In this document: one piece after another, positions 53,614-62,406 of the stretch
Position numbering within the stretch: position 1 is the first letter of the stretch
Layout of the letters: each line of letters begins with the position of its first letter
Source: Acetatifactor sp.
Lineage (GTDB): Bacteria > Bacillota > Clostridia > Lachnospirales > Lachnospiraceae
NCBI GenBank assembly: GCA_024693365.1
Contig: JAILLF010000041.1
Coordinates: 25,652 to 89,651 of the forward strand
DNA length: 64,000 nucleotides
Direction of reading: 5' to 3'
Notes under the pieces: model-generated
Databases searched by the model: none
Told to the model about the DNA's origin: nothing
The model's input: only the letters and a program-made list of their open reading frames with translations
Program-made: the position numbers and the translations under genes

Positions 53614-54138
53614 GTGACGCAGGAAAATGCGTTTCTGCTGCATGCCATGGAGATGGGTATCTTTCTGGCCTTTGTCTATGACGTGCTGAGGGTGTTTCGG
53701 CGCGTCATTCCAAGGGGCGTGGTTCTTACGTCCTTGGAGGATTTTGCCTTTTGGTGTTTTCTTGCGGGAGAGGCGTTGCGGCTTTTACACTATGAAAATC
53801 ACGGGATCCTCCGGTGGTACGCGGTCCTTGCGACGGTGGGCGGCATCTGGGCCTATGAAAGGCTTGCAAGCCCGCTATTTCTGAAATATGCGACGCTTGT
53901 TATGAAAAAGCTGTTGACGGGGCTTTTTCAAGTGGCTAAAATAATAGGCAAAGGAGTGAAGTGCCATGGCAGGAAGATATTCAGGCGAAAGGCAAAGACC
54001 CGGACGCCAGAGGAGAAAAAAAGCAGCATACCGGAAACGTCAGCAGAACCGCACCAGCATGTTTTTGGTAACGATGGCGGTGCTGGTCATCGTGGCAGTG
54101 ATTGCAGTGAGCGCCGTGGGCCTTCAGAAAAAGATTGA
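53614..54138 (+). CDS. yabQ: Spore cortex biosynthesis protein YabQ, overlapping divIC
   Basis: A 174-aa membrane protein: the first about 110 residues with several hydrophobic segments (MEMGIFLAFVYDVLRVFRRV, DFAFWCFLAGEALRLL, WYAVLATVGGIWAYERL) match YabQ, a spore-cortex protein. The last 58 residues (RKAKTRTPEEKKSSIPETS onward) are read in another frame of divIC, an overlap of 173 bp, which is unusually long. The tail looks non-conserved, so the original stop was probably lost. GTG start after GGGGGG. Confidence 0.82.
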   Translation: MTQENAFLLHAMEMGIFLAFVYDVLRVFRRVIPRGVVLTSLEDFAFWCFLAGEALRLLHYENHGILRWYAVLATVGGIWAYERLASPLFLKYATLVMKKLLTGLFQVAKIIGKGVKCHGRKIFRRKAKTRTPEEKKSSIPETSAEPHQHVFGNDGGAGHRGSDCSERRGPSEKD

Positions 54139-54316
54139 TGCCTACGATCAGAAAATCGCGGAGCTCGAGGCGGAGATCCAAAGGGAAGAAGAACGCGCAA
54201 AGACATTGGAGGAATTCCGGAAATATACCCAGACGAAGGGCTATGTTGAGAAGGTGGCCCAGGAGCAGCTGGGGCTCGTATATGACGGTGAGATCTTGTT
54301 TAAGCAGGAGCCTTAA
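53966..54316 (+). CDS. divIC: Cell division protein DivIC/FtsB family
   Basis: A 116-aa single-pass protein: basic cytoplasmic N-terminus (RPGRQRRKKAAYRKRQQNR), membrane helix (MFLVTMAVLVIVAVIAVSAVGL, about 32-53), then an extracytoplasmic coiled coil (QKKIDAYDQKIAELEAEIQREEERAK) ending VEKVAQEQLGLVYDGEILF. It acts in the divisome with FtsL and DivIB. Its start lies inside yabQ. The ribosome binding site is AAAGGAG. Confidence 0.92.
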   Translation: MAGRYSGERQRPGRQRRKKAAYRKRQQNRTSMFLVTMAVLVIVAVIAVSAVGLQKKIDAYDQKIAELEAEIQREEERAKTLEEFRKYTQTKGYVEKVAQEQLGLVYDGEILFKQEP

Positions 54317-54333
54317 GGCTTCTGCTTTTTTTG
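54303..54333 (+). terminator. Terminator overlapping the end of divIC
   Basis: AGCAGGAGCCT and AGGCTTCTGCT form a stem that includes the divIC stop codon, followed by a T run. Confidence 0.82.
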
Positions 54334-54364
54334 TCGCAAATTATTAAGGCAAACGCAACCGGAT

Positions 54365-54397
54365 TTGACAAAAAGACAAGCCCTCACTTTCTATAAT
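54365..54397 (+). promoter_or_regulatory. Spo0A-type promoter of spoIIE with 21-bp spacing
   Basis: TTGACA and TATAAT are 21 nt apart. The Bacillus spoIIE and spoIIG promoters have this odd spacing and need Spo0A-P bound at the -35 region. A 0A-box-like TTTGTCGCAAA lies at 54330-54340 and TTTGACAAA overlaps the -35. Confidence 0.6.
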
Positions 54398-54431
54398 TGC
54401 AACCAAAGGACCGGAAAAGGGGGCGATTGGG

Positions 54432-55604
54432 ATGCAGTTTGTGGAAGAGAGGATGAAACAGGGGAAAATGTGGTTTCAGGAGACGTCCGTTTGCGGCGAG
54501 AAGCTTTGCGGATATGCGGAAAGCTTCCGGGAGCTTGCCAGGAGTTTTGAGCGAAAGGAGCCGCCCAAGGGATTGGACCGGAGGGCCTTCTTTGAGGAGG
54601 AAAGGCTGCTGGAGAATTGCGGCGTGATCGCAGGACATCTGTTAGAGCTCGCTGACATCATGGATCAGACGGCTGGGGAGATGGCAGGACTGGAACCCTT
54701 GGAGGAAAAGGTTTGGCGGCGTCTGCTGCGGGAGCTTCGCGCAAAGCGCTTGATCTTGGAAGGAGCGTGCCGCATGCCACTTGGGGAGATCACGCTGTGC
54801 CTTCGTACGGACAGGGAGGAGGCCGTGCCTGTCAGAGAGGCTCAGGAGGTATTGTCGGCAGTTCTAGGGAAGAAATATTGTCTATCTCTCACGGCCAGGG
54901 AATGCGTAGGACGCGAGGCAAAGTCATATTTGTTTGTGGAAGAACCCGTTTTTGTTGCGTTTACGGGCTTTGCGAGGGTGATCAAGGGACGCGAGGAAAT
55001 CTCCGGAGATCATTATTCCATTCTGCAGTCGGAGCGGGGGACGGTGACGCTTCTTTTGTCGGACGGTACGGGTTCCGGGGAGAAGGCCTCCATGGGGAGC
55101 GGATGGGTTTTGGACCTCATGGAAAAGCTTTTGGAGACGGGATACAAGCCCGAGACGGCACTCAAAATGGTAAATGCCACGGCGGTGACAAAGGGCGATG
55201 AGGTGGGACACCCCACGCTGGATGTGTGCCAAATGGATCTTTCTACGGGAGAATGTCAGTTTTGTAAGGCCGGAGGCGCAGTTTCCTTTCGAAAGCACGG
55301 AAAGAAGGTGGAAGTCATTTCCGGCGGGCAGCTTCCATTGGGCATTTTTCAGGATTTGGAGCCACAGAGGGATCACGTCCGTTTACGTGAGGGAGACAGC
55401 GTCGTGCTTCTTACGGACGGCGTGCTGGAGGCCTTTCGCGAAAAGGGATATGAGACGGCCGTGCAGGAGTGCCTTGCGGGAATGGAGGAGTTAAGCCCCA
55501 GGGAAATGGCGGAAAAGCTCATGCAGCTTGCCATTTTTGCGAGTGAGGGAAACATACGTGACGACATGACGATCCTCGTGGCAACGCTATGGAAGAATCC
55601 TTAA
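54432..55604 (+). CDS. spoIIE: SpoIIE-like PP2C phosphatase lacking membrane domain
   Basis: A 390-aa protein with a helical regulatory region (about 1-185) and a PP2C-type phosphatase domain (about 190-390: SGDHYSILQSERGTVTLLLSDGTGSGEKA, then LRTDREEAVP upstream, and VVLLTDGVLEAFREKGYE, NIRDDMTILVATLW). SpoIIE dephosphorylates SpoIIAA to release sigma-F in the forespore. Full-length SpoIIE is about 800 aa with ten membrane helices; none is here. Position between divIC and tilS matches the Bacillus order. GGGGG precedes the ATG. Confidence 0.85.
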   Translation: MQFVEERMKQGKMWFQETSVCGEKLCGYAESFRELARSFERKEPPKGLDRRAFFEEERLLENCGVIAGHLLELADIMDQTAGEMAGLEPLEEKVWRRLLRELRAKRLILEGACRMPLGEITLCLRTDREEAVPVREAQEVLSAVLGKKYCLSLTARECVGREAKSYLFVEEPVFVAFTGFARVIKGREEISGDHYSILQSERGTVTLLLSDGTGSGEKASMGSGWVLDLMEKLLETGYKPETALKMVNATAVTKGDEVGHPTLDVCQMDLSTGECQFCKAGGAVSFRKHGKKVEVISGGQLPLGIFQDLEPQRDHVRLREGDSVVLLTDGVLEAFREKGYETAVQECLAGMEELSPREMAEKLMQLAIFASEGNIRDDMTILVATLWKNP

Positions 55605-55656
55605 GAATCCTTGAAAACGTTGACTTTTTTGCGGGATTGAGCTACATTTAAATATC

Positions 55657-57276
55657 ATGAAAAGAACAGGGCAGATTGCGAAAAAGGTTTGGGAATATTG
55701 TGAAGCTCACGGGACGCTGGAATCTGGCGACAGGATACTGACAGGAGTGTCAGGTGGGGCAGACTCCGTCTGCCTCTTGTTTTTGTTGTGCGAAATGAAG
55801 GAACGCTTAAATCTGGACCTGCGCGTGCTTCACGTACATCACGGAATCCGCGCGGAGGCAGACGAAGACGCAGTCTTTGTACGGACGCTTTGTAAAAAGC
55901 TTGAAGTTCCTTTCTTTCAGGTGAACGTTGACGTGCCTGCTCTTGCAAAGCGAGAAGGAATCTCCGAGGAGGAGGCAGGCCGCAAGGCAAGGTATGAGGC
56001 CTTTGAGGCGCATGCGGCTGCCTGGCTGGGGGAGGGCAAGGTTTTGACGCCCGGCTCCGACGGGAAGGCATCCGAAAACACCCCCGAAAAGGTGCCCGAC
56101 AGTGCACCCGACAACACTCCCGACAGCGCGCATGTCAAGATTGCCCTTGCGCATCATGCCGGAGACCGTGCGGAAACACTTCTTTTTCACCTGTTCCGCG
56201 GCAGTGGCCTAAAGGGCCTTGCCAGCATTCCGCCCGTGCGAAGGACGGCGACGGCAGGCGTGACGGTGATCCGGCCGCTTCTTTGCCTGGAACGGGCGGA
56301 GATCGAGGAATACCTGGAAGAAAATGGCATCACGTATTGCCAGGATGCAACGAATTTTGAAGATGCCTATGCGAGAAACCGTATCCGGCATCACGTGCTT
56401 CCCTATGCGGAGAAAGAGATCTGCAGCGGTGCCGTGCAACACTTAAACCAGGCGGCAGAGCTCTTGGCCGAGGCGGAAGAATATTTGAAGGGACAAACGG
56501 ACGCGGCGAGGACAGCTTGCGTGGAGAAAAAGCAAACGGCAGTATTTGCGCGGCAGGAGCAACCAGGCGGTACCTTACCCGCCGGAGCATTTTTGGTAAA
56601 GGTACGGGAATTTAGTTACCTTCCCTCAATTCTTCAAAAGCGCCTTCTCTTGGAGCTTCTTTTGGAGCTCAGCCCGGGCGGGAAGGACATTGGCATGACG
56701 CACGTGGAGATGGTGCGGGATTTGTTTTTCGGGGAGAGCGGACGGGAAGCAGACTTACCCTTTGGAATCCTTGCCAGAAGAGAATATGACAAGGTGATCA
56801 TTGAGCGGAACGTAGGTGAAAATGGCGACGGCGGTAAGGCAAATTTCCTGGAATTAGAGAGATTCATTGACCTGACAATGCTGTCAGAAAAAGAAATCGT
56901 CGAGGTTCCGTGGGGGCAGGACGTTTTCACGTTTCAGCGCCTCCCATATGAAAAAAAAGAGATTATTCCAGAAAAAACCTATACGAAATGGTTCGATTAT
57001 GATAAAATAAAAAGTACGCTTTCCATCAGAACGCGCAGAGCGGGAGATTTTCTGATGATCCGCGGCGGAGAAGGAAAGCCAGTCCGGAAAACGTTAAAGA
57101 CATATTTTATTACGGAAAAGTTCTCAAGGAAGGACAGGGAAGCATTGCCGCTTCTTGCTGAGGGAAGCCACGTGCTTTGGATCACGGGGCACCGGATCAG
57201 TGAAGCCTACAAGGTGGACGAGGGGACAAAAACCATATTGCAAGTGGAACGGAAAACAAAATGGAGGACAACGTGA
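55657..57276 (+). CDS. tilS: tRNA(Ile)-lysidine synthase
   Basis: TilS converts C34 of tRNA-Ile(CAU) to lysidine so it reads AUA. The 539-aa protein has the PP-loop VSGGADSVCLL (about 31-41), VLHVHHGIRAEADEDAVFV, ALAHHAGDRAETLLFHLFRGSGL and C-terminal TilS domains. A Pro/Asp/Asn-rich repeat insert (about 128-158: TPEKVPDSAPDNTPDSA) lies in the N-terminal domain. No clear ribosome binding site is seen. It overlaps the hpt start by one base. Confidence 0.93.
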   Translation: MKRTGQIAKKVWEYCEAHGTLESGDRILTGVSGGADSVCLLFLLCEMKERLNLDLRVLHVHHGIRAEADEDAVFVRTLCKKLEVPFFQVNVDVPALAKREGISEEEAGRKARYEAFEAHAAAWLGEGKVLTPGSDGKASENTPEKVPDSAPDNTPDSAHVKIALAHHAGDRAETLLFHLFRGSGLKGLASIPPVRRTATAGVTVIRPLLCLERAEIEEYLEENGITYCQDATNFEDAYARNRIRHHVLPYAEKEICSGAVQHLNQAAELLAEAEEYLKGQTDAARTACVEKKQTAVFARQEQPGGTLPAGAFLVKVREFSYLPSILQKRLLLELLLELSPGGKDIGMTHVEMVRDLFFGESGREADLPFGILARREYDKVIIERNVGENGDGGKANFLELERFIDLTMLSEKEIVEVPWGQDVFTFQRLPYEKKEIIPEKTYTKWFDYDKIKSTLSIRTRRAGDFLMIRGGEGKPVRKTLKTYFITEKFSRKDREALPLLAEGSHVLWITGHRISEAYKVDEGTKTILQVERKTKWRTT

Positions 57277-57800
57277 TGGCGGAACATGTGAGAGTACTGA
57301 AATCGGAAGAAGAAGTTGACCGTCGGATTAAGGAGATGGGTGAACAGATCAGCCGCGATTATGCAGGAAAGCAGATTCACTTGATCTGCGTTCTAAAAGG
57401 CGGAAGCTTTTTCATGTGTGAACTGGCAAAGAGAATTACGACGGACGTCTCATTAGATTTCATGAGCGTTTCCAGCTATGGGAGCGACACGAAGTCCAGC
57501 GGCGTTGTTAAGATCGTAAAGGATCTTGATGAGTCCATCCAGGGCAAGGAAGTTCTCGTTGTGGAGGACATCATTGACAGCGGAAGAACCTTAAGCTATC
57601 TCATGGAGATGCTTCGCGACAGAAAGCCTGCGAGCCTTAAGCTCTGCACGCTTCTTGACAAGCCGGACCGCAGGGTGGTGGACGTTGACGTGGATTATAC
57701 CGGATTCCAGATTCCGGATGAATTTGTGGTGGGATACGGTCTCGATTATGACCAGAGATACCGTAATCTCCCCTACATAGGCGTAATCAGTTTTGACTAA
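57276..57800 (+). CDS. hpt: Hypoxanthine phosphoribosyltransferase
   Basis: This purine salvage enzyme (174 aa) joins hypoxanthine or guanine to PRPP. It has LICVLKGGSFFMCELAKRI, the PRPP-binding VVEDIIDSGRTLSYL, and DYTGFQIPDEFVVGYGLDYDQRYRNLPYIG. The ATG 8 nt after GGAGG is chosen; it overlaps the tilS stop as TGATG. Order tilS-hpt-ftsH is conserved in Firmicutes. Confidence 0.95.
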   Translation: MAEHVRVLKSEEEVDRRIKEMGEQISRDYAGKQIHLICVLKGGSFFMCELAKRITTDVSLDFMSVSSYGSDTKSSGVVKIVKDLDESIQGKEVLVVEDIIDSGRTLSYLMEMLRDRKPASLKLCTLLDKPDRRVVDVDVDYTGFQIPDEFVVGYGLDYDQRYRNLPYIGVISFD

Positions 57801-57815
57801 TGGGAGGACTAGGCA

Positions 57816-59666
57816 GTGCCACAGAGAAAAAGCAGTGGAATAGGAACGTATTTTATATTTTTGCTGATTCTGTTTTTGATCTTGCTTGGAATCAATAAGA
57901 TCACGGACAGGGCGCAGGAATACTCCAGGGAGAAGTTCATTGCGGACTTGGAGGGAAACAAAGTTACAAAGGTCGTGCTCACGCCGAACAGTGAGACGCC
58001 GACTGGATCCATTCTCGTCTCGCTAAAGGACGGGAGCATACGCAGGGTCTACGTCACAAACATACAGGAAGCCGAAGCGCTTGTTCGAAGCTACGGCATT
58101 GCGCCGGACATAGCGGACGTAAAGCGTGAGAGCTGGGTGGTGACAAGACTTTTGCCGCTACTGATTGCGATCGTGGTCGGCATCTTCCTCTTCATGATCT
58201 TCTTCGGGCAAAGCAATGAACAGGCTAATGCCAGCAACAACAAGATGTTGGCCTTTGGCAAGAGCCGTGCGAGGATGATCAAGGACACGAAGAAGACGAC
58301 GTTTGAGAACGTGGCGGGACTTCGGGAAGAAAAGGAAGAGCTCGAGCAGATCGTGGACTTCCTTAAGAATCCTGAGAAATACACGAAACTCGGTGCGAGA
58401 ATTCCCAAGGGCGTGTTGCTTGAGGGCCCTCCCGGAACCGGTAAGACGTTACTTGCAAAGGCTGTTGCCGGTGAGGCAGGCGTTCCCTTCTTTAGCATTT
58501 CCGGTTCTGATTTCGTGGAAATGTTCGTCGGCGTAGGTGCTGCGAGAGTGAGGGACATGTTCGCGGAAGCAAAGAGAAATTCTCCCTGCATCGTGTTCAT
58601 CGATGAGATCGATGCCGTGGCAAGACGAAGGGGTACCGGTCTTGGCGGCGGGCATGACGAAAGAGAGCAGACGCTGAACCAGCTCCTTGTTGAGATGGAC
58701 GGTTTCGGCGAGAATGAAGGAATCATCATCATGGCAGCGACGAACCGCGTGGACATTCTTGATCCCGCAATCCTTCGTCCCGGCCGTTTCGACCGCAAGG
58801 TCACCGTGTCCGTTCCCGACGTGGGCGGTCGCGAGGAAATTTTGAAGGTACATTCCAAGAATAAGAGCTTGGGCGATGACGTTAACCTGAAGCACGTGGC
58901 GCAAACCACCGCCGGATTTTCCGGTGCGGACCTTGAGAATCTGATGAATGAGGCAGCCATCGGCGCCGCAAAGGAGGACAAGGCGTTTATCTCCCAGAGC
59001 GACATCAACAAAGCATTTATCAAGATTGGCATTGGCACTGAGAAGCACAGCCGCATCGTGTCCGACAAGGAAAAGAAGATCACGGCCTATCATGAGGCCG
59101 GTCATGCGATCCTCTTCCACCTTCTGCCCGACGTTGGCCCCGTGTACACCGTCTCCATCGTTCCCACCGGTCAAGGCGCCGCAGGCTACACCATGCCCCT
59201 GCCGGAGAAGGATGAGATGTTCCTGACAAAGGGCCGCATGCTTCAGGAGATCATGGTTTCCCTGGGTGGCCGGATTGCAGAGGAACTGATCTTTGGCGAC
59301 ATTACGACCGGCGCGTCCAGCGACATCAAGAAAGCCACAAAGATCGCCCGCAGAATGGTTACGAGATATGGCATGTCCGAAAACATTGGCGTGATCAGCT
59401 ACGATACCGACGACGAGGAAGTCTTCATCGGGCGCGACCTGGCTCACACGAAGTCCTTCAGTGAGGCCGTGACCGCTCAGATCGACGCAGAAGTGAAGCA
59501 GATCGTCGATGACTGCTACGCAAAGGCAAAAGAGATGATCCAGGGCCAGATGGAAGTGTTGCACGGATGTGCAAAGCTCCTTCTCGAAAAGGAGCGCATT
59601 ACCCGCGAAGAGTTTGAATCGCTCTTCCCAAAACCGGCTGAACCTGCCTCGGTTTTGGGGCTTTAA
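57816..59666 (+). CDS. ftsH: ATP-dependent zinc metalloprotease FtsH
   Basis: FtsH is a membrane-bound AAA+ protease that degrades misfolded membrane proteins and regulators. The 616-aa protein has two N-terminal membrane helices (about 10-25 and 110-135), an AAA+ domain with Walker A GPPGTGKT, Walker [10 protein letters not shown] and the [22 protein letters not shown], and a protease domain with the zinc motif HEAGH and a further Asp ligand region ([11 protein letters not shown]). GTG start 8 nt after GGAGG. Confidence 0.97.
   Translation: MPQRKSSGIGTYFIFLLILFLILLGINKITDRAQEYSREKFIADLEGNKVTKVVLTPNSETPTGSILVSLKDGSIRRVYVTNIQEAEALVRSYGIAPDIADVKRESWVVTRLLPLLIAIVVGIFLFMIFFGQSNEQANASNNKMLAFGKSRARMIKDTKKTTFENVAGLREEKEELEQIVDFLKNPEKYTKLGARIPKGVLLEGPPGTGKTLLAKAVAGEAGVPFFSISGSDFVEMFVGVGAARVRDMFAEAKRNSPCIVFIDEIDAVARRRGTGLGGGHDEREQTLNQLLVEMDGFGENEGIIIMAATNRVDILDPAILRPGRFDRKVTVSVPDVGGREEILKVHSKNKSLGDDVNLKHVAQTTAGFSGADLENLMNEAAIGAAKEDKAFISQSDINKAFIKIGIGTEKHSRIVSDKEKKITAYHEAGHAILFHLLPDVGPVYTVSIVPTGQGAAGYTMPLPEKDEMFLTKGRMLQEIMVSLGGRIAEELIFGDITTGASSDIKKATKIARRMVTRYGMSENIGVISYDTDDEEVFIGRDLAHTKSFSEAVTAQIDAEVKQIVDDCYAKAKEMIQGQMEVLHGCAKLLLEKERITREEFESLFPKPAEPASVLGL
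59627..59664 (+). terminator. Hairpin at the end of ftsH
   Basis: CCCAAAACCG and CGGTTTTGGG form a 10-bp stem inside the last codons, followed by GCTTT. The T tract is short, so termination may be partial. Confidence 0.65.
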
Positions 59667-59812
59667 GGGATCTGGAGTGAGTTTGTAATAATTTTGTAAC
59701 AATTTAACCAAAAGACCTTTGGTAGAAATGCACAAAATACAACACTCGCTTTTGTAAACTTTGTGAATTTTGAGACTATGCAAAAGTATTAGGGGATGAT
59801 ATTATAATACAC

Positions 59813-59912
59813 GTAACCCCCCAATACATTATAGTTTTTGCTATACCCCATAAGAAAGAAATACCTTCTCTGAAACAGGCTACCCCCAAGTAGCCTGTTT
59901 CACTTTTAAATC
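59813..59912 (+). ncRNA. Candidate small RNA with C-rich segments
   Basis: A TATAAT at 59802-59807 (no clear -35) precedes a 90-100 nt stretch that ends in a very strong hairpin. It has CCCCCCC at 59816-59822, CCCC at 59846-59849 and a CCCCC loop at 59883-59887. C-rich unpaired runs can pair with Shine-Dalgarno sequences, as in RsaE-type regulators. No coding frame fits. This is a hypothesis. Confidence 0.4.
59871..59907 (+). terminator. Strong terminator hairpin
   Basis: TGAAACAGGCTAC and GTAGCCTGTTTCA form a 13-bp stem with loop CCCCAA, followed by CTTTTAAAT. Confidence 0.88.
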
Positions 59913-59949
59913 CTTTTTATCCCCTTTTATTTTCTGGCATATAATGATA

Positions 59950-60110
59950 AAATAATGAGGAAAGGCGCCGCCGTGCCTGCACGAGTGGCGCTTTGACGAA
60001 AAAACGCATCGAGACGACAGTCGAGATGATAAAATAATACTGCCTAGAAGAAACAGGCTTTTAGGCGGCAGGGGTTGGGTGAAATAAGTACCGCCTGGCG
60101 GGAAAAACAA
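59950..60110 (+). promoter_or_regulatory. Structured leader of the amylase gene
   Basis: A TATAAT (CATATAATG, near 59940) starts the leader. Inverted repeats include GGCGCC...GTGGCGC near 59967-59993, TCGAGACGACAGTCGA near 60009, and CTGCC ... GGCAG around 60042-60072, with two copies of ATGATAAAATAAT. I do not recognise a known riboswitch class. Confidence 0.4.
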
Positions 60111-60126
60111 GAAGGAAGCGCTAAGC

Positions 60127-62304
60127 ATGGATTTCGGTCTGCAATACATTGGCTCCATGAGGCCAGTTTTTAATCTAAGGGCGTTGTTTTCAGACACGAC
60201 GGAGCACTACGTGACGCCGGCGGAACCGGCAGGATATGACCTGATCACGATCAGGTTCCGCACGGCCAAGAATAACGTGGACGTCGTCTACCTTGTGACG
60301 AAGGGAAAAAAGATCCAGATGAGCAAGGTGGAGACCATCGATGATTTTGATTATTATGCCTGCGAATATCAGCTGGAGAATGAGAAATTCTGCTATCATT
60401 TTGAGATCCGGACGGGTACGCTGGTGGCCTATTATGACGTGAGGGGCCTGTCACATGAGCCCAATGAGTATTATGACATTCCTGTCATTCCTGGATTTAA
60501 GACGCCGGACTGGGCGAAGGGCGCCGTCACGTACCAGATCTACGTGGACCGCTTCTGTAATGGCGATCCCTCCAATGACGTTCTGACGAATGAATATTGT
60601 TACATCAATGAGCCCGTGCAAAAGATGGAGGATTGGTACCAGTATCCTTCCGCCATGGACGTGCGCGAGTTCTACGGCGGAGATCTGCAGGGCGTCATCG
60701 ACAAGATGGACTATATCCAAAGCCTTGGCGTTGAAGCGATATACTTTAATCCATTGTTTGTTTCCCCCTCCAATCATAAATATGACATTCAGGACTATGA
60801 TTATATTGATCCTCACTTTGGCAAGATCGTTTCGGACGAGGGCGAGCTTTTGCCCCCCGGACAGAAGGAGAATCGCTTTGCGAGCCGTTATATTGACCGC
60901 GTGACCAACAAAGCGAATCTTGAGGCCAGTAATCAGTTCTTTGCGAAGGTGGTGGAAGAGGCACACAAGCGCGGCATGAAGGTCATTCTCGACGGCGTCT
61001 TCAATCACTGCGGATCCTTTAACAAGTGGCTTGACCGCGAGCGCATCTACGAAAATGCCAAGGGCTATGAAACGGGCGCTTTCCTGGACAGCGAGAGCCC
61101 TTACCGGAATTACTTTGACTTCAAGAGCGAGACGGCATGGCCGTACAACGAGACCTATGACGGCTGGTGGGGCCATGACACCCTTCCGAAGCTGAATTAC
61201 GAGGGCTCGAAAAAGCTGGAAGAATATATCTTAAACATCGGACGCAAATGGGTTTCGCCCCCGTACAATGCGGACGGCTGGAGACTGGACGTGGCGGCGG
61301 ATCTGGGCCACAGCCCGGAATATAACCATCATTTTTGGCAGGAGTTCAGAAAGGCCGTAAAGGAAGTAAAGCCCGACGCGCTGATCCTTGCAGAGCACTA
61401 TGGCTGCACCCGCGACTGGCTGCAGGGAAATGAATGGGACACCGTCATGAACTACGATGCCTTCATGGAACCCGTGACCTGGTTCCTCACCGGCATGGAA
61501 AAGCACAGCGACGATTTCCGCGAGGATCTTCTGGGCAATGCGGAGGCCTTTTGGGGTGCCATGCGCCATCACGGCGCAAACTTTGCCATGCCCAGCTGGC
61601 AGGTGGCCATGAATGAGCTTTCCAACCATGATCATTCCAGGTTCCTGACCCGCACCAATCATAAGGTCGGCCGTACGGGAACGCTTGGCCCCCAGGCTGC
61701 GGAACAGGGCGTGAACAAGGCCGTGTTCATGGAGGGCGTCGTGATCCAGATGACCTGGATGGGGGCGCCAACCATCTATTACGGCGATGAGGCCGGCCTA
61801 TGCGGCTTCACTGATCCCGATAACCGCCGCACCTATCCCTGGGGCAAGGAGGACGTCCAGCTCATCAACTTCCACAAGGACGTTATCCACCTGCGCACCG
61901 TGCATGACGAGCTGCGCCGCGGCTCCCTCTGCCATGTAGACGCGGGTTATCAATACCTGGCATACGGCCGGTTCCACAAGGACGGTCAATGCCTGATCCT
62001 TATCAACAACGGTGACGCGCCGCAGGAAAAAGAGGTCGACGTCTGGGTACTCGGCACGCCCAAGACCGGCCGCATGCGCACCCTCATCCAGACCAGTGAG
62101 GAGGGCTACACCCTTGGCGGTCCGGAGTATGAGATGCATGCAGGCCGCATTCATATCACCCTGCCGAAAACCTCCGCGACGATCCTAAAATATGATCGTC
62201 ACGAGCCCATTGCTGCAGAGGACCCCCCTGCTGCCGCACCGGCCGAGCCCGAGGTTTTGACGCCGGAGGAAGAAATGCGCCGGAAACGGAGATTTATTTA
62301 TTAA
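60127..62304 (+). CDS. GH13 alpha-amylase family protein (cyclomaltodextrinase-like)
   Basis: A 725-aa cytoplasmic glycosidase. An N-terminal beta-rich domain (about 1-125) resembles CBM34. The (beta/alpha)8 barrel has VTYQIYVDRFCNGDPSND, ILDGVFNHCG, nucleophile Asp in DGWRLDVAADL, acid Glu in LILAEHYG and the stabilising Asp in ELSNHDHSRF. The C-terminal end has a Pro/Ala/Glu-rich tail with a basic tip. It probably cleaves maltodextrins or cyclodextrins taken up by the cell. GAAGGA precedes the ATG. Confidence 0.9.
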   Translation: MDFGLQYIGSMRPVFNLRALFSDTTEHYVTPAEPAGYDLITIRFRTAKNNVDVVYLVTKGKKIQMSKVETIDDFDYYACEYQLENEKFCYHFEIRTGTLVAYYDVRGLSHEPNEYYDIPVIPGFKTPDWAKGAVTYQIYVDRFCNGDPSNDVLTNEYCYINEPVQKMEDWYQYPSAMDVREFYGGDLQGVIDKMDYIQSLGVEAIYFNPLFVSPSNHKYDIQDYDYIDPHFGKIVSDEGELLPPGQKENRFASRYIDRVTNKANLEASNQFFAKVVEEAHKRGMKVILDGVFNHCGSFNKWLDRERIYENAKGYETGAFLDSESPYRNYFDFKSETAWPYNETYDGWWGHDTLPKLNYEGSKKLEEYILNIGRKWVSPPYNADGWRLDVAADLGHSPEYNHHFWQEFRKAVKEVKPDALILAEHYGCTRDWLQGNEWDTVMNYDAFMEPVTWFLTGMEKHSDDFREDLLGNAEAFWGAMRHHGANFAMPSWQVAMNELSNHDHSRFLTRTNHKVGRTGTLGPQAAEQGVNKAVFMEGVVIQMTWMGAPTIYYGDEAGLCGFTDPDNRRTYPWGKEDVQLINFHKDVIHLRTVHDELRRGSLCHVDAGYQYLAYGRFHKDGQCLILINNGDAPQEKEVDVWVLGTPKTGRMRTLIQTSEEGYTLGGPEYEMHAGRIHITLPKTSATILKYDRHEPIAAEDPPAAAPAEPEVLTPEEEMRRKRRFIY

Positions 62305-62312
62305 ATTACACC

Positions 62313-62341
62313 TTGCAATTTGCACGGACTTATGATAGAAT
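62313..62341 (+). promoter_or_regulatory. Promoter for the tRNA-Tyr/tRNA-Leu pair
   Basis: TTGCAA and TAGAAT are 17 nt apart, about 66 bp before tRNA-Tyr. Confidence 0.65.
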
Positions 62342-62406
62342 TTCTACTTGTCAGACATGGTGCGCATTACATTTTGATCAGTCCCGAGGATGCCATGTTT
62401 GCACTT

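Larger units (their letters stand above)
59667..60126. other. Intergenic region with a possible small RNA and a structured leader
   Basis: After ftsH there are about 130 bp of AT-rich sequence, then a short putative transcription unit (59802-59912), then the leader of the amylase gene with several inverted repeats. No protein gene is seen. Confidence 0.7.

Noticed and set aside
58449..59783. 444-codon frame antisense to ftsH
   Set aside because: It is a by-product of codon use in ftsH, has no recognisable domain, and ftsH is certain on the other strand.
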